A stretch of 64,000 bases of DNA from Mucilaginibacter sp. PPCGB 2223 (GTDB lineage: Bacteria; Bacteroidota; Bacteroidia; Sphingobacteriales; Sphingobacteriaceae). The notes beneath the pieces were generated by a model, which was not told where the DNA came from, did not search any database, and saw nothing but the letters and a program-made list of their open reading frames with translations. Both the position numbers and the translations under genes were made by a program. Shown one piece after another: positions 52,904 to 61,625 of the stretch (position 1 is its first letter; each line of letters opens with the position of its first letter). The stretch lies in contig NZ_MDJS01000004.1 of assembly GCF_001705515.1 (NCBI RefSeq), forward strand, positions 496,001 through 560,000. Direction: 5' to 3'.

Positions 52904-53752
52904 CTAAATTTTTACGCGGTGTGCTGATGTATAAATATTAAACCGCCCGTCGCGCAGGAAGCCGATGAGCGTGACGTTAAACTCATCGGCCAGTTGCACC
53001 GCCAAAGTTGATGGCGCGCCGATAGCCGCTATGATGGTGATGCCTACCATTACGGCCTTCTGCACCAGCTCAAAACTGGTGCGGCCGCTTAACAGCAAAA
53101 TATGTTGATTGAGCGGGAGCAGGTCCTGATCGAGCGCTACGCCAATCAGCTTATCGAGCGCGTTATGCCGGCCCACATCTTCGCGCAGCAGCCGCAGTTC
53201 GCCCTGGTTGGTAAATAATGCCGATGCATGCAAGCCGCCCGTATCGTCAAAAATATCCTGGTGCCGGCTTAAAATAGCCGGCAGACCATTCAGAATTTCG
53301 GCCGTGGCAGAGTTATGATCGGGCAAAGCCGAACCAAAGGCACTGACCGTACGGATGGCATGGATAGACGATTTACCGCAAACGCCGCAGCTTGAAGTGG
53401 TATAAAAATTCCGCCCGGTGTTTTGCAGATTGGGTTGTACGCCTGGTTTAAGCGCAACTTGTATCACGTTCTGCCGGTCTTCGTCGCAGGCAGCAAAACA
53501 ATGCGCAATGTTTTCAACTTCATCAGCATCGCAGATTATTCCCTCGGTAAATAAAAAACCAAGCGCCAGTTCGGCATCGTTGCCCGGCGTACGCATCGTT
53601 ACCGATACATTGCGGGTTTGGCGATGCTGTTCATCGCCAAACTCCAGGCGAATCTCCAAAGGCTCTTCAGCAGCAAGCTTATCCAGCGCTTCGGTGCTGC
53701 CGCTGGCGTTTACTTTAATAACAGGTAATTGGTTTATGGCGGTTACAGGCAT
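52904..53752 (-). CDS. fdhD: Formate dehydrogenase accessory sulfurtransferase FdhD
   Basis: 282 residues. FdhD moves sulfur from a cysteine desulfurase to the molybdenum cofactor so that formate dehydrogenases become active. The sulfur-carrying CGVC (about C122, C125) and the GRHNALDKLIG and SGRTSFELVQKA segments are present. The ATG at 53752 was chosen; a TTG sits two codons earlier. A perfect -7 box ends three bases before this ATG. It begins the fdhD-small protein-ydeP unit. Confidence 0.93.
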   Translation of the reverse strand: MPVTAINQLPVIKVNASGSTEALDKLAAEEPLEIRLEFGDEQHRQTRNVSVTMRTPGNDAELALGFLFTEGIICDADEVENIAHCFAACDEDRQNVIQVALKPGVQPNLQNTGRNFYTTSSCGVCGKSSIHAIRTVSAFGSALPDHNSATAEILNGLPAILSRHQDIFDDTGGLHASALFTNQGELRLLREDVGRHNALDKLIGVALDQDLLPLNQHILLLSGRTSFELVQKAVMVGITIIAAIGAPSTLAVQLADEFNVTLIGFLRDGRFNIYTSAHRVKI

Positions 53753-53755
53753 ATT

Positions 53756-53763
53756 CAAATATA
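53756..53763 (-). promoter_or_regulatory. fdhD promoter -7 box abutting the start codon
   Basis: TATATTTG on the minus strand is followed by three bases and the fdhD ATG. A clear -33 TTTG was not found, so this is supported by the -7 match and position only. Confidence 0.55.
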
Positions 53764-53804
53764 CAATTTGTAGCCCGTGTTTGTTTAAGCTTTCGGGTAA
53801 ATCG

Positions 53805-53965
53805 CTTTTAGAGAGGAGGCTCCTCCGGAGCCAAAACCATAAGCGGCTTTTTCTATAAACAGGGTACTCCTCCGGAGTTTTAGATGTTGTTAGGTCAGCT
53901 CCGGCGGAGCTGCGTGTTTATAGAAATTCAATTACAACAGGAAAGATGGCTCCCGCGGAGCCCCC
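53805..53965. repeat. Cluster of four short palindromes with a CTCC-CGGAG core
   Basis: GGCTCCTCCGGAGCC (53818-53832), ACTCCTCCGGAGT (53866-53878), CAGCTCCGGCGGAGCTG (53896-53912) and GGCTCCCGCGGAGCC (53948-53962) follow each other within 150 bp. TTCTATAAAC (53851-53860) and GTTTATAGAA (53915-53924) enclose the second and third as outer arms. A matching single copy with the same left flank is at 43854-43887. Confidence 0.8.
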
Positions 53966-53982
53966 TTAATTACTTTTGATGT

Positions 53983-54390
53983 TTAAAAGCGATCTTCCGC
54001 CTTTGGTTCATGTGGATTAACCACACTTTGCCATTTAGGCGAAGACCTGATGGTTATCAAACCTGCAAGAATAAACAAAATGCAACCGATAGATAACATC
54101 AATTGTTTTGAAGGGAATGACACCCATGGTACAGGCAGGAACATGCCCGAACTTTGCATAACTATGACCGCTATAAGAACAAAAGTTGCTGTTTTGGTTT
54201 TTATAGCGATACTGACAGAAGCCGGTATAAACAATAAAAAATCAAAGAGCGCTATCTTTAGTGCTTCTCTTAAACCATCGGGTACATATTTGTCGTCCAG
54301 GTAATCTCTGTAGTTAGTTAGGTATACCAATCCGATAATTAGCTCGATCAACAGCGTTATTACTAAAATTGATACTTCCTTCTTTCTCAT
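53983..54390 (-). CDS. Small four-helix membrane protein, unknown function
   Basis: 135 residues with four hydrophobic stretches (about 8-25, 45-65, 70-85, 100-118) and a charged C-terminal tail (PHEPKAEDRF). No family signature is visible. It lies just downstream of porX on the same strand (36 bp away), so it may share its transcript, but a link to type IX secretion is speculative. Confidence 0.55.
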   Translation of the reverse strand: MRKKEVSILVITLLIELIIGLVYLTNYRDYLDDKYVPDGLREALKIALFDFLLFIPASVSIAIKTKTATFVLIAVIVMQSSGMFLPVPWVSFPSKQLMLSIGCILFILAGLITIRSSPKWQSVVNPHEPKAEDRF

Positions 54391-54426
54391 TTTTCAATAG
54401 TGCTATCGAGGGATGGCTCTTCCTTT

Positions 54427-55980
54427 TCACTTACTGGTGTAAGTCGATATCGGGATGATCATCTCCTCTAACGAGATGCCCCCGTGCTGGAACGTTTCGT
54501 TATAAAAATTAACAAAATGGTTGTAGTTGTTAGGATACACGAAGTAATAATCGTCCTTGGCGAATACAAAGCTGGAGCTCAGATGCAGCCTGGGCAGCAT
54601 GGCATCGTGCGGGTTGCGGATGTAAAATACCTCCTTGGCGTTATAATTGAGATTTTTGCCTTGTTTATAACGCAGGTTGGTGTTGGTGTTACGGTCGCCG
54701 ATGATCTTGCTCGGGTTTTTTACGCGGATGGTTCCGTGATCGGTAGTGATGACAATCTTTACCTGTTTTTGCGACAGGAATTTGAGCAGATCGTATAAAG
54801 GCGAGTGCTCAAACCATGATAAGGTTAACGAGCGGTAAGCGGCATCGTCGCTGGCCAGTTCGCGGATCATCTGCATATCGGTACGGGCATGGCTCAGCAT
54901 GTCCACAAAGTTGTAAACCACCACGTTCAGCTCATTTTTCATCAGGTTGCTTACGGTATCGTTCAGTGCGCGGCCTTCGTCGATGTTCAGTATCTTGGTG
55001 TATGAGTGTTTGCACTCCTTACGCAGCACCCGTTTGATATGATCGGCCAGGAAGGCATCCTCGTGCAGGTTTTTGCCCCCCTCATCTTCGTCGTTCTGCC
55101 ACAGCTGCGGAAAACGCTTTTCCATGTCCAGCGGCATCAACCCGCTGAAAATAGCGTTACGCGCATATTGGGTAGCAGTGGGCAGGATAGAGTAATAAGT
55201 ATCTTCTTCCTCCAGGCGGAAATACTCGGAAATAAGCGGATGTATAATGCGGTACTGATCGTAACGCAGGTTATCTATCAGGATAAAAAATACCGGGCCG
55301 GCTCCGTCCAACTGCGGGAAAACTTTCTTTTTAAATAGCTGTGTTGAGGTAATAGGCGCCTTATCCGGGTTTTTTAGCCAGTCGAGGTAGTTTTTTTCGA
55401 TAAACTTAGAAAACTGCACGTTAGCCTCAGCCTTTTGCAGGGTGAGTATCTGGTGCATGCCGTTATCCTGCAGCTTTTCAAGCTCCAGCTCCCAGTAGAT
55501 CAATTTCTTATACACATCGACCCATTCCTGGTAGCTCAGGTTATCGTTCAGGGTCATGCCCAGCGTGCGGAAATCCTGCTGGTAAGCCATGGTGGTTTTT
55601 TCGGTTACCAGGCGTTTGTTCTCCGTCAGCTTTTTTATCGTGAGCAGTATCTGTTTAGGATTTACAGGCTTAATCAGGTAATCGTCTATTTTAGAGCCGA
55701 TGGCATCCTCCATCAAATACTCTTCTTCGTTTTTGGTGATGAGCACGATAGGCACATCGGCATTGATGTTTTTTATCTCGGATAAGGTTTCGAGGCCGGT
55801 TAGGCCGGGCATGTTCTCATCCAGGAAAACCAGGTCGAAATAGTTATTTTTAAATAATTCGACGGCATCGGCGCCGTTTGTTACAGTTTGTACCTTATAA
55901 CCTTTATCGGTTAAAAAAAGAATATGTGGCTTGAGCAGATCAATTTCATCATCCGCCCATAATATAGTGGTATCTTGCAT
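54427..55980 (-). CDS. porX: PorX-type response regulator with PglZ domain
   Basis: 517 residues: a CheY-like receiver (phosphorylatable D54 in VFLDENMPG, acidic pocket D10-D11-E12) followed by a helical linker and a PglZ alkaline-phosphatase-like domain from about residue 220 (FFILIDNLRYDQYRII, VVYNFVDMLSHARTDMQ, VVITTDHGTIRVKNP). This layout defines PorX, which with PorY controls type IX secretion genes through SigP; its PglZ part has been reported to hydrolyse nucleotides. The gene stands apart from other por genes in this window. A CHU_C-bearing cargo gene is at 32471-34168. Confidence 0.92.
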   Translation of the reverse strand: MQDTTILWADDEIDLLKPHILFLTDKGYKVQTVTNGADAVELFKNNYFDLVFLDENMPGLTGLETLSEIKNINADVPIVLITKNEEEYLMEDAIGSKIDDYLIKPVNPKQILLTIKKLTENKRLVTEKTTMAYQQDFRTLGMTLNDNLSYQEWVDVYKKLIYWELELEKLQDNGMHQILTLQKAEANVQFSKFIEKNYLDWLKNPDKAPITSTQLFKKKVFPQLDGAGPVFFILIDNLRYDQYRIIHPLISEYFRLEEEDTYYSILPTATQYARNAIFSGLMPLDMEKRFPQLWQNDEDEGGKNLHEDAFLADHIKRVLRKECKHSYTKILNIDEGRALNDTVSNLMKNELNVVVYNFVDMLSHARTDMQMIRELASDDAAYRSLTLSWFEHSPLYDLLKFLSQKQVKIVITTDHGTIRVKNPSKIIGDRNTNTNLRYKQGKNLNYNAKEVFYIRNPHDAMLPRLHLSSSFVFAKDDYYFVYPNNYNHFVNFYNETFQHGGISLEEMIIPISTYTSK

Positions 55981-56116
55981 CGTGAATTTTGTTATGAGGT
56001 ATTAACCGATAAACTTAGCTTTTGTTACCGACAATTATCCGTATTAACATAAATTAACTAAAATAAAATATCGATAGTTTACGGTAATTTAACATTTTTG
56101 TAGCTCAAATTAAACA

Positions 56117-57340
56117 TTGAATAAAAAGAAGATCATTAACGACCCGGTCTATGGGTTTATCAGCATCCCCTCGGGGCTGATATTTGATTTGATACAACAT
56201 CCATATTTTCAGCGCCTGCGTTATATTAAGCAACTGGGTATGACGCACCTTGTTTACCCAGGCGCATTACACACCCGTTTTCATCATGCTTTAGGCGCCA
56301 TGCACCTGATGACCATGGCCCTCGAAACCCTGTGCAGCAAAGGCCATTTTATCAGCGACGAAGAGCAGGAAGCCGTAACCATCGCCATTTTATTGCACGA
56401 CATAGGCCACGGGCCATTTTCGCATGCGCTGGAACAAACCATTGTGGAAAGTATATCGCACGAGGATATTTCGGAGCTGCTGATGGATAAGCTGAACGAT
56501 GAGTTTGACGGCAGGCTAAGTATGGCGATAGATATTTTTAACGATACGTATCCAAAAAAATTCCTGCACCAGCTGGTTTCGAGCCAACTGGATATGGACC
56601 GCATGGATTACCTGATGCGCGACAGCTTTTTTACCGGCGTGAGCGAGGGCGTGATCAGTTTCGACCGTATTATCAAAATGCTGGATGTAGCCGATGACTA
56701 CATCGTGGTAGAAGAAAAAGGCATTTATTCGATCGAAAAATTTTTGGTGGCCCGCAGGCTGATGTACTGGCAGGTTTACCTGCATAAAACCGTAATAGCC
56801 GCCGAACTGTTGCTGGGTAAGATACTGGAGCGCAGCCGCGAACTCTCGCTGGCGGGCGAAGAATTATTTGCAACCCCGGCGCTGGCTCATTTTTTAACCA
56901 ATAATATCGATATCAGATCGTTTATTAATGGTAACGATCATTTGGATATCTTTGCCAGCCTGGATGATACCGATATCATGTCGGCCATTAAGGTGTGGAC
57001 AAAACACGATGATTTCATACTATCGGCCTTGTGCCAAAGCCTAAGCAAGCGCAATTTATATCATGTCGAGATAACCAATACACCGCCTACTGCCCAACGG
57101 GTGGCCGAATTGGTTGAGCAGGCTATGGAAAAATACGATATCAATGAAGATGAAGCATCGTATTTTGTTTTTACCGATACGATAACCAATAAGGCTTATC
57201 GCGTGGGCGATGGCAGTATAAGGATATTGATGAAGAACGGCTCGGTGCAGGATATTACTACGGCAAGCGATAACTCCAATTTGGAAGTGCTGGCCAAAAC
57301 TGTAAAAAAATATATTTTATGTTATATAAAGGGCCTATGA
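56117..57340 (+). CDS. HD-domain phosphohydrolase (dGTPase-like, YedJ/SpoT-type core)
   Basis: 407 residues with an HD fold: RFHHALGAMHL gives the first histidine pair (H56-H57), AILLHDIGHGPFSHALE the HD (H94, D95), and a later aspartate in SQLDMDRMDYLMRDSF. This COG1078-type protein likely hydrolyses nucleotide phosphates, possibly dNTPs. The start is a TTG at 56117, chosen because it gives the usual MNKKKIINDPVYGFI opening of the family. It precedes lpxD by 65 bp. Confidence 0.85.
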   Translation: MNKKKIINDPVYGFISIPSGLIFDLIQHPYFQRLRYIKQLGMTHLVYPGALHTRFHHALGAMHLMTMALETLCSKGHFISDEEQEAVTIAILLHDIGHGPFSHALEQTIVESISHEDISELLMDKLNDEFDGRLSMAIDIFNDTYPKKFLHQLVSSQLDMDRMDYLMRDSFFTGVSEGVISFDRIIKMLDVADDYIVVEEKGIYSIEKFLVARRLMYWQVYLHKTVIAAELLLGKILERSRELSLAGEELFATPALAHFLTNNIDIRSFINGNDHLDIFASLDDTDIMSAIKVWTKHDDFILSALCQSLSKRNLYHVEITNTPPTAQRVAELVEQAMEKYDINEDEASYFVFTDTITNKAYRVGDGSIRILMKNGSVQDITTASDNSNLEVLAKTVKKYILCYIKGL

Positions 57341-57370
57341 TAAATTGTAATAAGCCCGGATTTATTATAA

Positions 57371-57401
57371 TTTGCTGCTTTAATTTTAACGTTTAAATTT
57401 G
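57371..57401 (+). promoter_or_regulatory. lpxD promoter
   Basis: TTTG (57371-57374) and TAAATTTG (57394-57401) are separated by 19 bp, an exact consensus pair. Only four bases lie between the -7 box and the lpxD ATG. Confidence 0.8.
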
Positions 57402-57405
57402 TCCG

Positions 57406-58449
57406 ATGCAATTTACCGCACAAGAAATCAGTTTGCTGCTCGACGGCACCGTAGACGGTGACCCGACCGTGCTGGTAAATCAGCTTGCAAAAATAGAAGA
57501 GGCCGAAAAAGGTTCGCTGTCGTTCCTGGCAAATCCTAAATACGAGCAATACTTATATACTACAAACGCTTCGGTTGTTATTGTAAATAAAGATCTTGCA
57601 TTGACCGATCCGGTAAGATCGACCCTCGTGCGTGTCGATAATGCCTACAGCGCTTTTACCGTATTGCTCGAAAAATACAATACCATTAAATTAAATAAAA
57701 CAGGTATCGAGCAGCCGAGCTTTATCCACCCGACGGCTAAAATCGGCAAAAACGCTTACGTAGGTGCTTTCGCATATATAGGCCCGAATGTGGTGATAGG
57801 GGATCACTGCAAGATATTCCCAAACACCTATATCGCTGATAATGTTACCGTTGGCAACAATGCCACGTTTTACGCCGGGGTAAAAATATACTTTGATTGC
57901 GTTATCGGCAATAATGTAATACTGCACTCGGGCGCCATTATCGGCGGCGATGGCTTTGGCTTTGCCCCCAACCCCGATGGCACTTACAACAAAGTGAGCC
58001 AGATAGGCAATGTGATTTTGGAAGATGACGTGGAGATTGGAGCAAATACCACCGTCGACAGGGCTACCTTAGGCTCTACCATCATTCGCCAGGGCGTAAA
58101 ACTGGATAACCTGATCCAGATAGCCCATAACGTTGAAATTGGAAAAAACACCGTGGTTGCCGCACAAACCGGCATATCAGGCAGCTCAAAAGTGGGCGAA
58201 AACTCGGTTATCGGCGGGCAGGTAGGCATAGTGGGGCACATCAGCCTGGCTAAAGGCACACAGGTACAGGCCAAATCGGGCATCAGCCGTAATATCGATG
58301 AAGAAAACCGTAAATGGGCAGGCGCGCCGGCTACCTATTACCAGGACCACATGCGCAGCCAGGTGGTATTGGCCCGTTTACCCGAGTTAGAAAAGAAGTT
58401 GAACGAATTGGAGCGTGTTATTGCCGAACTGCGCAAGGAAGCCCAATGA
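57406..58449 (+). CDS. lpxD: UDP-3-O-(3-hydroxymyristoyl)glucosamine N-acyltransferase
   Basis: 347 residues with an N-terminal uridine-binding domain (about 1-100) and a left-handed beta-helix of hexapeptide repeats (KIGKNAYVGAFAYIGPNVVIGDHCKIFPNTYIADNVTVG...), containing the conserved IIGGDGFGF and the catalytic histidine in LIQIAHNVEIGKNT. LpxD adds the second acyl chain in lipid A synthesis. It is the first of three lipid A genes. Its promoter has an exact consensus and lies so close to the ATG that the transcript should be leaderless or nearly so. Confidence 0.95.
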   Translation: MQFTAQEISLLLDGTVDGDPTVLVNQLAKIEEAEKGSLSFLANPKYEQYLYTTNASVVIVNKDLALTDPVRSTLVRVDNAYSAFTVLLEKYNTIKLNKTGIEQPSFIHPTAKIGKNAYVGAFAYIGPNVVIGDHCKIFPNTYIADNVTVGNNATFYAGVKIYFDCVIGNNVILHSGAIIGGDGFGFAPNPDGTYNKVSQIGNVILEDDVEIGANTTVDRATLGSTIIRQGVKLDNLIQIAHNVEIGKNTVVAAQTGISGSSKVGENSVIGGQVGIVGHISLAKGTQVQAKSGISRNIDEENRKWAGAPATYYQDHMRSQVVLARLPELEKKLNELERVIAELRKEAQ

Positions 58450-58471
58450 TTAAATACTTGTAAGCGCATAT

Positions 58472-59878
58472 ATGAACGCAAAACAAAGAACAATGATGTC
58501 TGAAGTTACCGTTTCGGGCACAGGATTACATACAGGCGAAAAGGTGACTATGACCTTTAAGCCCGCACCTGAAAACCACGGTTACAAATTCAGGCGGATA
58601 GATTTACCGGGACAACCCATTATTGAAGCCGATGTTGACAATGTAACCGATACTTCGCGCGGTACAACCATCTCGCAAAACGGAGCGAGCGTAAGTACCA
58701 TCGAACACGTTTTGGCAGCTTTGGTAGGTTTAGAGATTGATAACGTATTGATCGATCTGGACGGCCCGGAAACGCCGATCATGGATGGCAGTTCTATCTT
58801 ATTCGTCGACGCCATACTCGAAGCCGGCTTTATGGAACAGGACGCCGACCGGGAATACTATCATATTACCGATAATATCCACTACTCTGAGCCCGATCGT
58901 AAAGTTGAGATGGTAGCCATGCCATTGGATGATTACCGCTTTACCTGTATGGTCGATTATAACTCGCCGGTACTGGGCAGCCAGCATGCAAGTATCTCTA
59001 CCATATCCGAGTTCAAAAAAGAGATTGCCTCGAGCCGCACCTTTTGCTTTTTGCACGAACTGGAAATGCTGCTGAAGCACGACCTGATCAAAGGCGGTGA
59101 TTTGAACAATGCCATCGTAGTGGTCGACAAGCATGTGAGTAAGGACGAGCTTGACCACCTGGCCAAGCTGTTTAACCGTAAAGATATCGACGTTGCCCCG
59201 CAGGGGATTTTAAATAACATCGAACTAAGGCACCAGAACGAGCCCGCCCGTCATAAATTATTAGATATGATAGGCGACCTTGCCCTGGTTGGCGTACCTA
59301 TCAAGGGCCATATTATGGCTGCACGGCCGGGCCACGCGGCCAACGTTGCTTTTGCGAAAAAAATCAAGGCCATTATTAAAAAGGAACGCAGCCGCAAGCA
59401 TTTCAAGGTGTACGATCCGAATGCCAAACCGGTGTACGATACCGTGCAGATTATGAACATGCTGCCGCACCGCTGGCCGTTTTTGATGGTTGACAAGATA
59501 TTGGAACTATCCAAAACGCACGTAGTGGGCTTAAAGAATGTAACCATGAACGAGGATTTGTTTATGGGCCACTTTCCCGGCTCGCCGATATTCCCCGGTG
59601 TGCTGCAGATTGAGGCAATGGTGCAAACCGGTGGTATTTTGGTGCTGAACACTGTGCCCGATCCGGAAAATTACCTGACCCTGTTTTTGAAGATAGAAAA
59701 CGCCCGCTTTAAAAACAAAGTGGTGCCGGGCGACACGCTGATATTTTATTGTACCCTGCTCGAACCTATCCGCCGTGGCATAGCGCGCATGCGTGGTGTA
59801 GGTATGGTTGGCGAACGCATAGTTGTTGAGGCCGAATTAATGGCACAGATTGTAAAAGTGAAAGGTTTAGAAGAATGA
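58472..59878 (+). CDS. lpxC/fabZ: Bifunctional UDP-3-O-acyl-GlcNAc deacetylase / 3-hydroxyacyl-ACP dehydratase
   Basis: 468 residues. The LpxC part (about 1-305) keeps the zinc site (STIEHVLAAL, then GHIMAARPGHAAN) and removes the acetyl group, the committed step of lipid A synthesis. The FabZ part (about 325-468) shows MLPHRWPFLMVDKIL and MGHFPGSPIFPGVLQIEAMVQTGG, the hot-dog dehydratase motifs of fatty acid elongation. The fusion is usual in Bacteroidota. It lies 22 bp after lpxD and shares an ATGA overlap with lpxA. Confidence 0.95.
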   Translation: MNAKQRTMMSEVTVSGTGLHTGEKVTMTFKPAPENHGYKFRRIDLPGQPIIEADVDNVTDTSRGTTISQNGASVSTIEHVLAALVGLEIDNVLIDLDGPETPIMDGSSILFVDAILEAGFMEQDADREYYHITDNIHYSEPDRKVEMVAMPLDDYRFTCMVDYNSPVLGSQHASISTISEFKKEIASSRTFCFLHELEMLLKHDLIKGGDLNNAIVVVDKHVSKDELDHLAKLFNRKDIDVAPQGILNNIELRHQNEPARHKLLDMIGDLALVGVPIKGHIMAARPGHAANVAFAKKIKAIIKKERSRKHFKVYDPNAKPVYDTVQIMNMLPHRWPFLMVDKILELSKTHVVGLKNVTMNEDLFMGHFPGSPIFPGVLQIEAMVQTGGILVLNTVPDPENYLTLFLKIENARFKNKVVPGDTLIFYCTLLEPIRRGIARMRGVGMVGERIVVEAELMAQIVKVKGLEE

Positions 59879-60657
59879 TCCAACCGTTAGCATACATACA
59901 CCCACAGGCAAAAATTGCCGACAACGTGGTTATCGAACCATTTGTAACCATTGATAAGGATGTGGTGATTGGCCAGGGTACCTGGATAGGCCCCAACGTT
60001 TGCATTATGAATGGCGCCCGTATCGGTAAAAACTGCCGTATATTTCCGGGTGCAGTTATCTCGGGCATCCCGCAGGACCTTAAATTTGCCGGCGAAGACA
60101 CCACCGTCGAGATAGGCGATAATACCACCATCCGCGAGTGCGTAACCATTAACCGCGGCACAAAGGATCGCTGGAAAACCGTAATTGGTAACAATTGCCT
60201 GATTATGGCTTACTGCCACGTAGCGCACGATTGCGTGGTGGGCAACAACTGCATCTTCAGCAATAACACCACTTTGGCCGGCCACGTTACCATTGGCGAT
60301 TATGTGGTGCTGGCAGGTATGGTAGCCATACACCAGTTTGTACAGGTTGGTTCGCATGCGTTTGTAACCGGCGGCTCGCTGGTGCGCAAGGATGTACCGC
60401 CGTATGTAAAGGCCGCGCGCGAGCCGCTGTCGTACGTAGGTATTAACTCGGTAGGTTTACGCCGCCGGGGCTTCTCGTCAGAGCAGATCAACGAGATACA
60501 GGATATTTACCGTACTATTTTTGTTAAAAAGCACAATTTCAGCAACGCCCTGGATATTATTGAAGCCGAACGCCAGCCTACCGAGATACGCGACGAGATA
60601 CTGGATTTTATCCGTAACTCCAACCGCGGTATTATGAAGGGTTTCGGAAACCAGTAG
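59875..60657 (+). CDS. lpxA: UDP-N-acetylglucosamine acyltransferase
   Basis: 260 residues of hexapeptide repeats forming the LpxA beta-helix (IHPQAKIADNVVIEPFVTIDKDVVIG..., IFPGAVISGIPQDLKF). The catalytic histidine is in MAYCHVAHDCVVGNNC, and the C-terminal helical domain has VGINSVGLRRRGFS. It adds the first acyl chain in lipid A synthesis. It overlaps the lpxC/fabZ stop codon by four bases, so the three lpx genes are translationally coupled. Confidence 0.96.
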   Translation: MIQPLAYIHPQAKIADNVVIEPFVTIDKDVVIGQGTWIGPNVCIMNGARIGKNCRIFPGAVISGIPQDLKFAGEDTTVEIGDNTTIRECVTINRGTKDRWKTVIGNNCLIMAYCHVAHDCVVGNNCIFSNNTTLAGHVTIGDYVVLAGMVAIHQFVQVGSHAFVTGGSLVRKDVPPYVKAAREPLSYVGINSVGLRRRGFSSEQINEIQDIYRTIFVKKHNFSNALDIIEAERQPTEIRDEILDFIRNSNRGIMKGFGNQ

Positions 60658-60660
60658 TTA

Positions 60661-60753
60661 GTCTGGAGTCCGGAGTCTTTAGTCTGGAGTCGGGCTGATG
60701 GTTAGATAAATAAACAAAATAAATTGACTCAAGACTCAGGACTCAAGACTCAG
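60661..60753. repeat. Simple AGTC/GACTC repeats, with a tandem 14-bp duplication
   Basis: GTCTGGAGTCCGGAGTC (60661-60677) with AGTCTGGAGTCGG close behind, then GACTCAAGACTCAG twice in tandem (60726-60739, 60740-60753). The second tract supplies the first codons of the ABC ATPase frame. Confidence 0.75.
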
Positions 60754-61377
60754 GGCTTCAAAATATCCCTCGAAAATATCGGCCGCCGTTTTAACCGCGA
60801 ATGGATATTCAGGGATGTGAACTATACTTTTAACAGCGGTGCCGCTTATGCCATACTGGGGCCCAACGGCTCGGGTAAATCAACTTTACTGCAGATTCTT
60901 AATGGCAGCCTTACGCCCTCGGCCGGAAAGATCGTTTATGAATTTGACGGGAAAGCGGTAGAGGCAGAGTCGGTTTACCAGTACCTGAGCCTGGCAGCAC
61001 CTTATATGGAGCTGATCGAAGATTTTACCCTGGCGGAGATGATCACTTTCCATTTCAAATTCAAAAAGATACGCGAAGAGCTGGATACCGCAAGTGTGAT
61101 CGATTTGTTGAACCTGCAGGCGAGCAAGGATAAGGCCATTAAATATTTTTCATCGGGTATGAAACAGCGCACCAAACTGGCTTTAGCTTTTTGCGCCGAT
61201 ACCCCGGTGCTCATGCTTGACGAACCGACCTCGAACCTTGATGCCCAAGGCGCCGACTGGTATTTAAACCTCGCTGAAAGATTTAGTAAAGACCGCCTCA
61301 CCGTTATCTGCTCCAATCAGCCCAGTGAGTATGGTTTTTGCAGCGAAATGATCAATATCACCGACTACAAGAAGTAA
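60724..61377 (+). CDS. ABC transporter ATP-binding protein
   Basis: 217 residues with Walker A GPNGSGKST, the signature region FSSGMKQRTKLALAFC, Walker B VLMLDEPT, and the D-loop (SNLDAQG). No membrane partner is adjacent, so its transporter is unknown. The frame begins at a TTG, and its first about 12 codons lie in a GACTCAAGACTCAG repeat, so the true N terminus is doubtful; conserved sequence starts near FKISLENIGRRF. It is 66 bp after lpxA. Confidence 0.85.
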   Translation: MTQDSGLKTQGFKISLENIGRRFNREWIFRDVNYTFNSGAAYAILGPNGSGKSTLLQILNGSLTPSAGKIVYEFDGKAVEAESVYQYLSLAAPYMELIEDFTLAEMITFHFKFKKIREELDTASVIDLLNLQASKDKAIKYFSSGMKQRTKLALAFCADTPVLMLDEPTSNLDAQGADWYLNLAERFSKDRLTVICSNQPSEYGFCSEMINITDYKK

Positions 61378-61407
61378 GCCGGTAAGTATCTCGTTTTTGA
61401 AGAAGGT

Positions 61408-61510
61408 GCGTTAGGGAAGCGCCCGCCTGCCGGACGGGCAGGGATACCGGCCCGTGGCTAATGCCCGTGCAGTATGAGCGGAAAGGCCGGGCCGCAGGCA
61501 ACGGCCCGAT
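61408..61510 (+). repeat. REP-like dispersed element, copy A
   Basis: GCGTTAGGGA, GCGCCCGCCTGCCGGACGGG, GGATACCGGCCC, TGGCTAATGCCC, GTATGAGCGGAAAGG and GGGCCGCAGGCAACG appear in that order, as in the copies at 2103-2235 and 20918-21062. It is in the ABC ATPase-efp gap. Confidence 0.75.
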
Positions 61511-61617
61511 AGCACTGATTGGATGCTTGAATCAAAAAACTTTTAAACCCTCTCAACCTTACAACATTCAAACATTGCAACAAAACCCCTTTTAAACAAT
61601 CGTTTATATCCGGCTTG

Positions 61618-61625
61618 TATCTTTG
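61618..61625 (+). promoter_or_regulatory. efp promoter -7 box
   Basis: TATCTTTG matches TAnnTTTG exactly, 45 bp before the efp ATG. No good -33 TTTG is at the normal distance. Confidence 0.45.

Noticed and set aside
53805..53965. Palindrome cluster as a CRISPR array
   Set aside because: The units differ in sequence and spacing and there are no regular spacers or cas genes.
58472..59878. lpxC/fabZ fusion as novel
   Set aside because: The fusion is typical of Bacteroidota.
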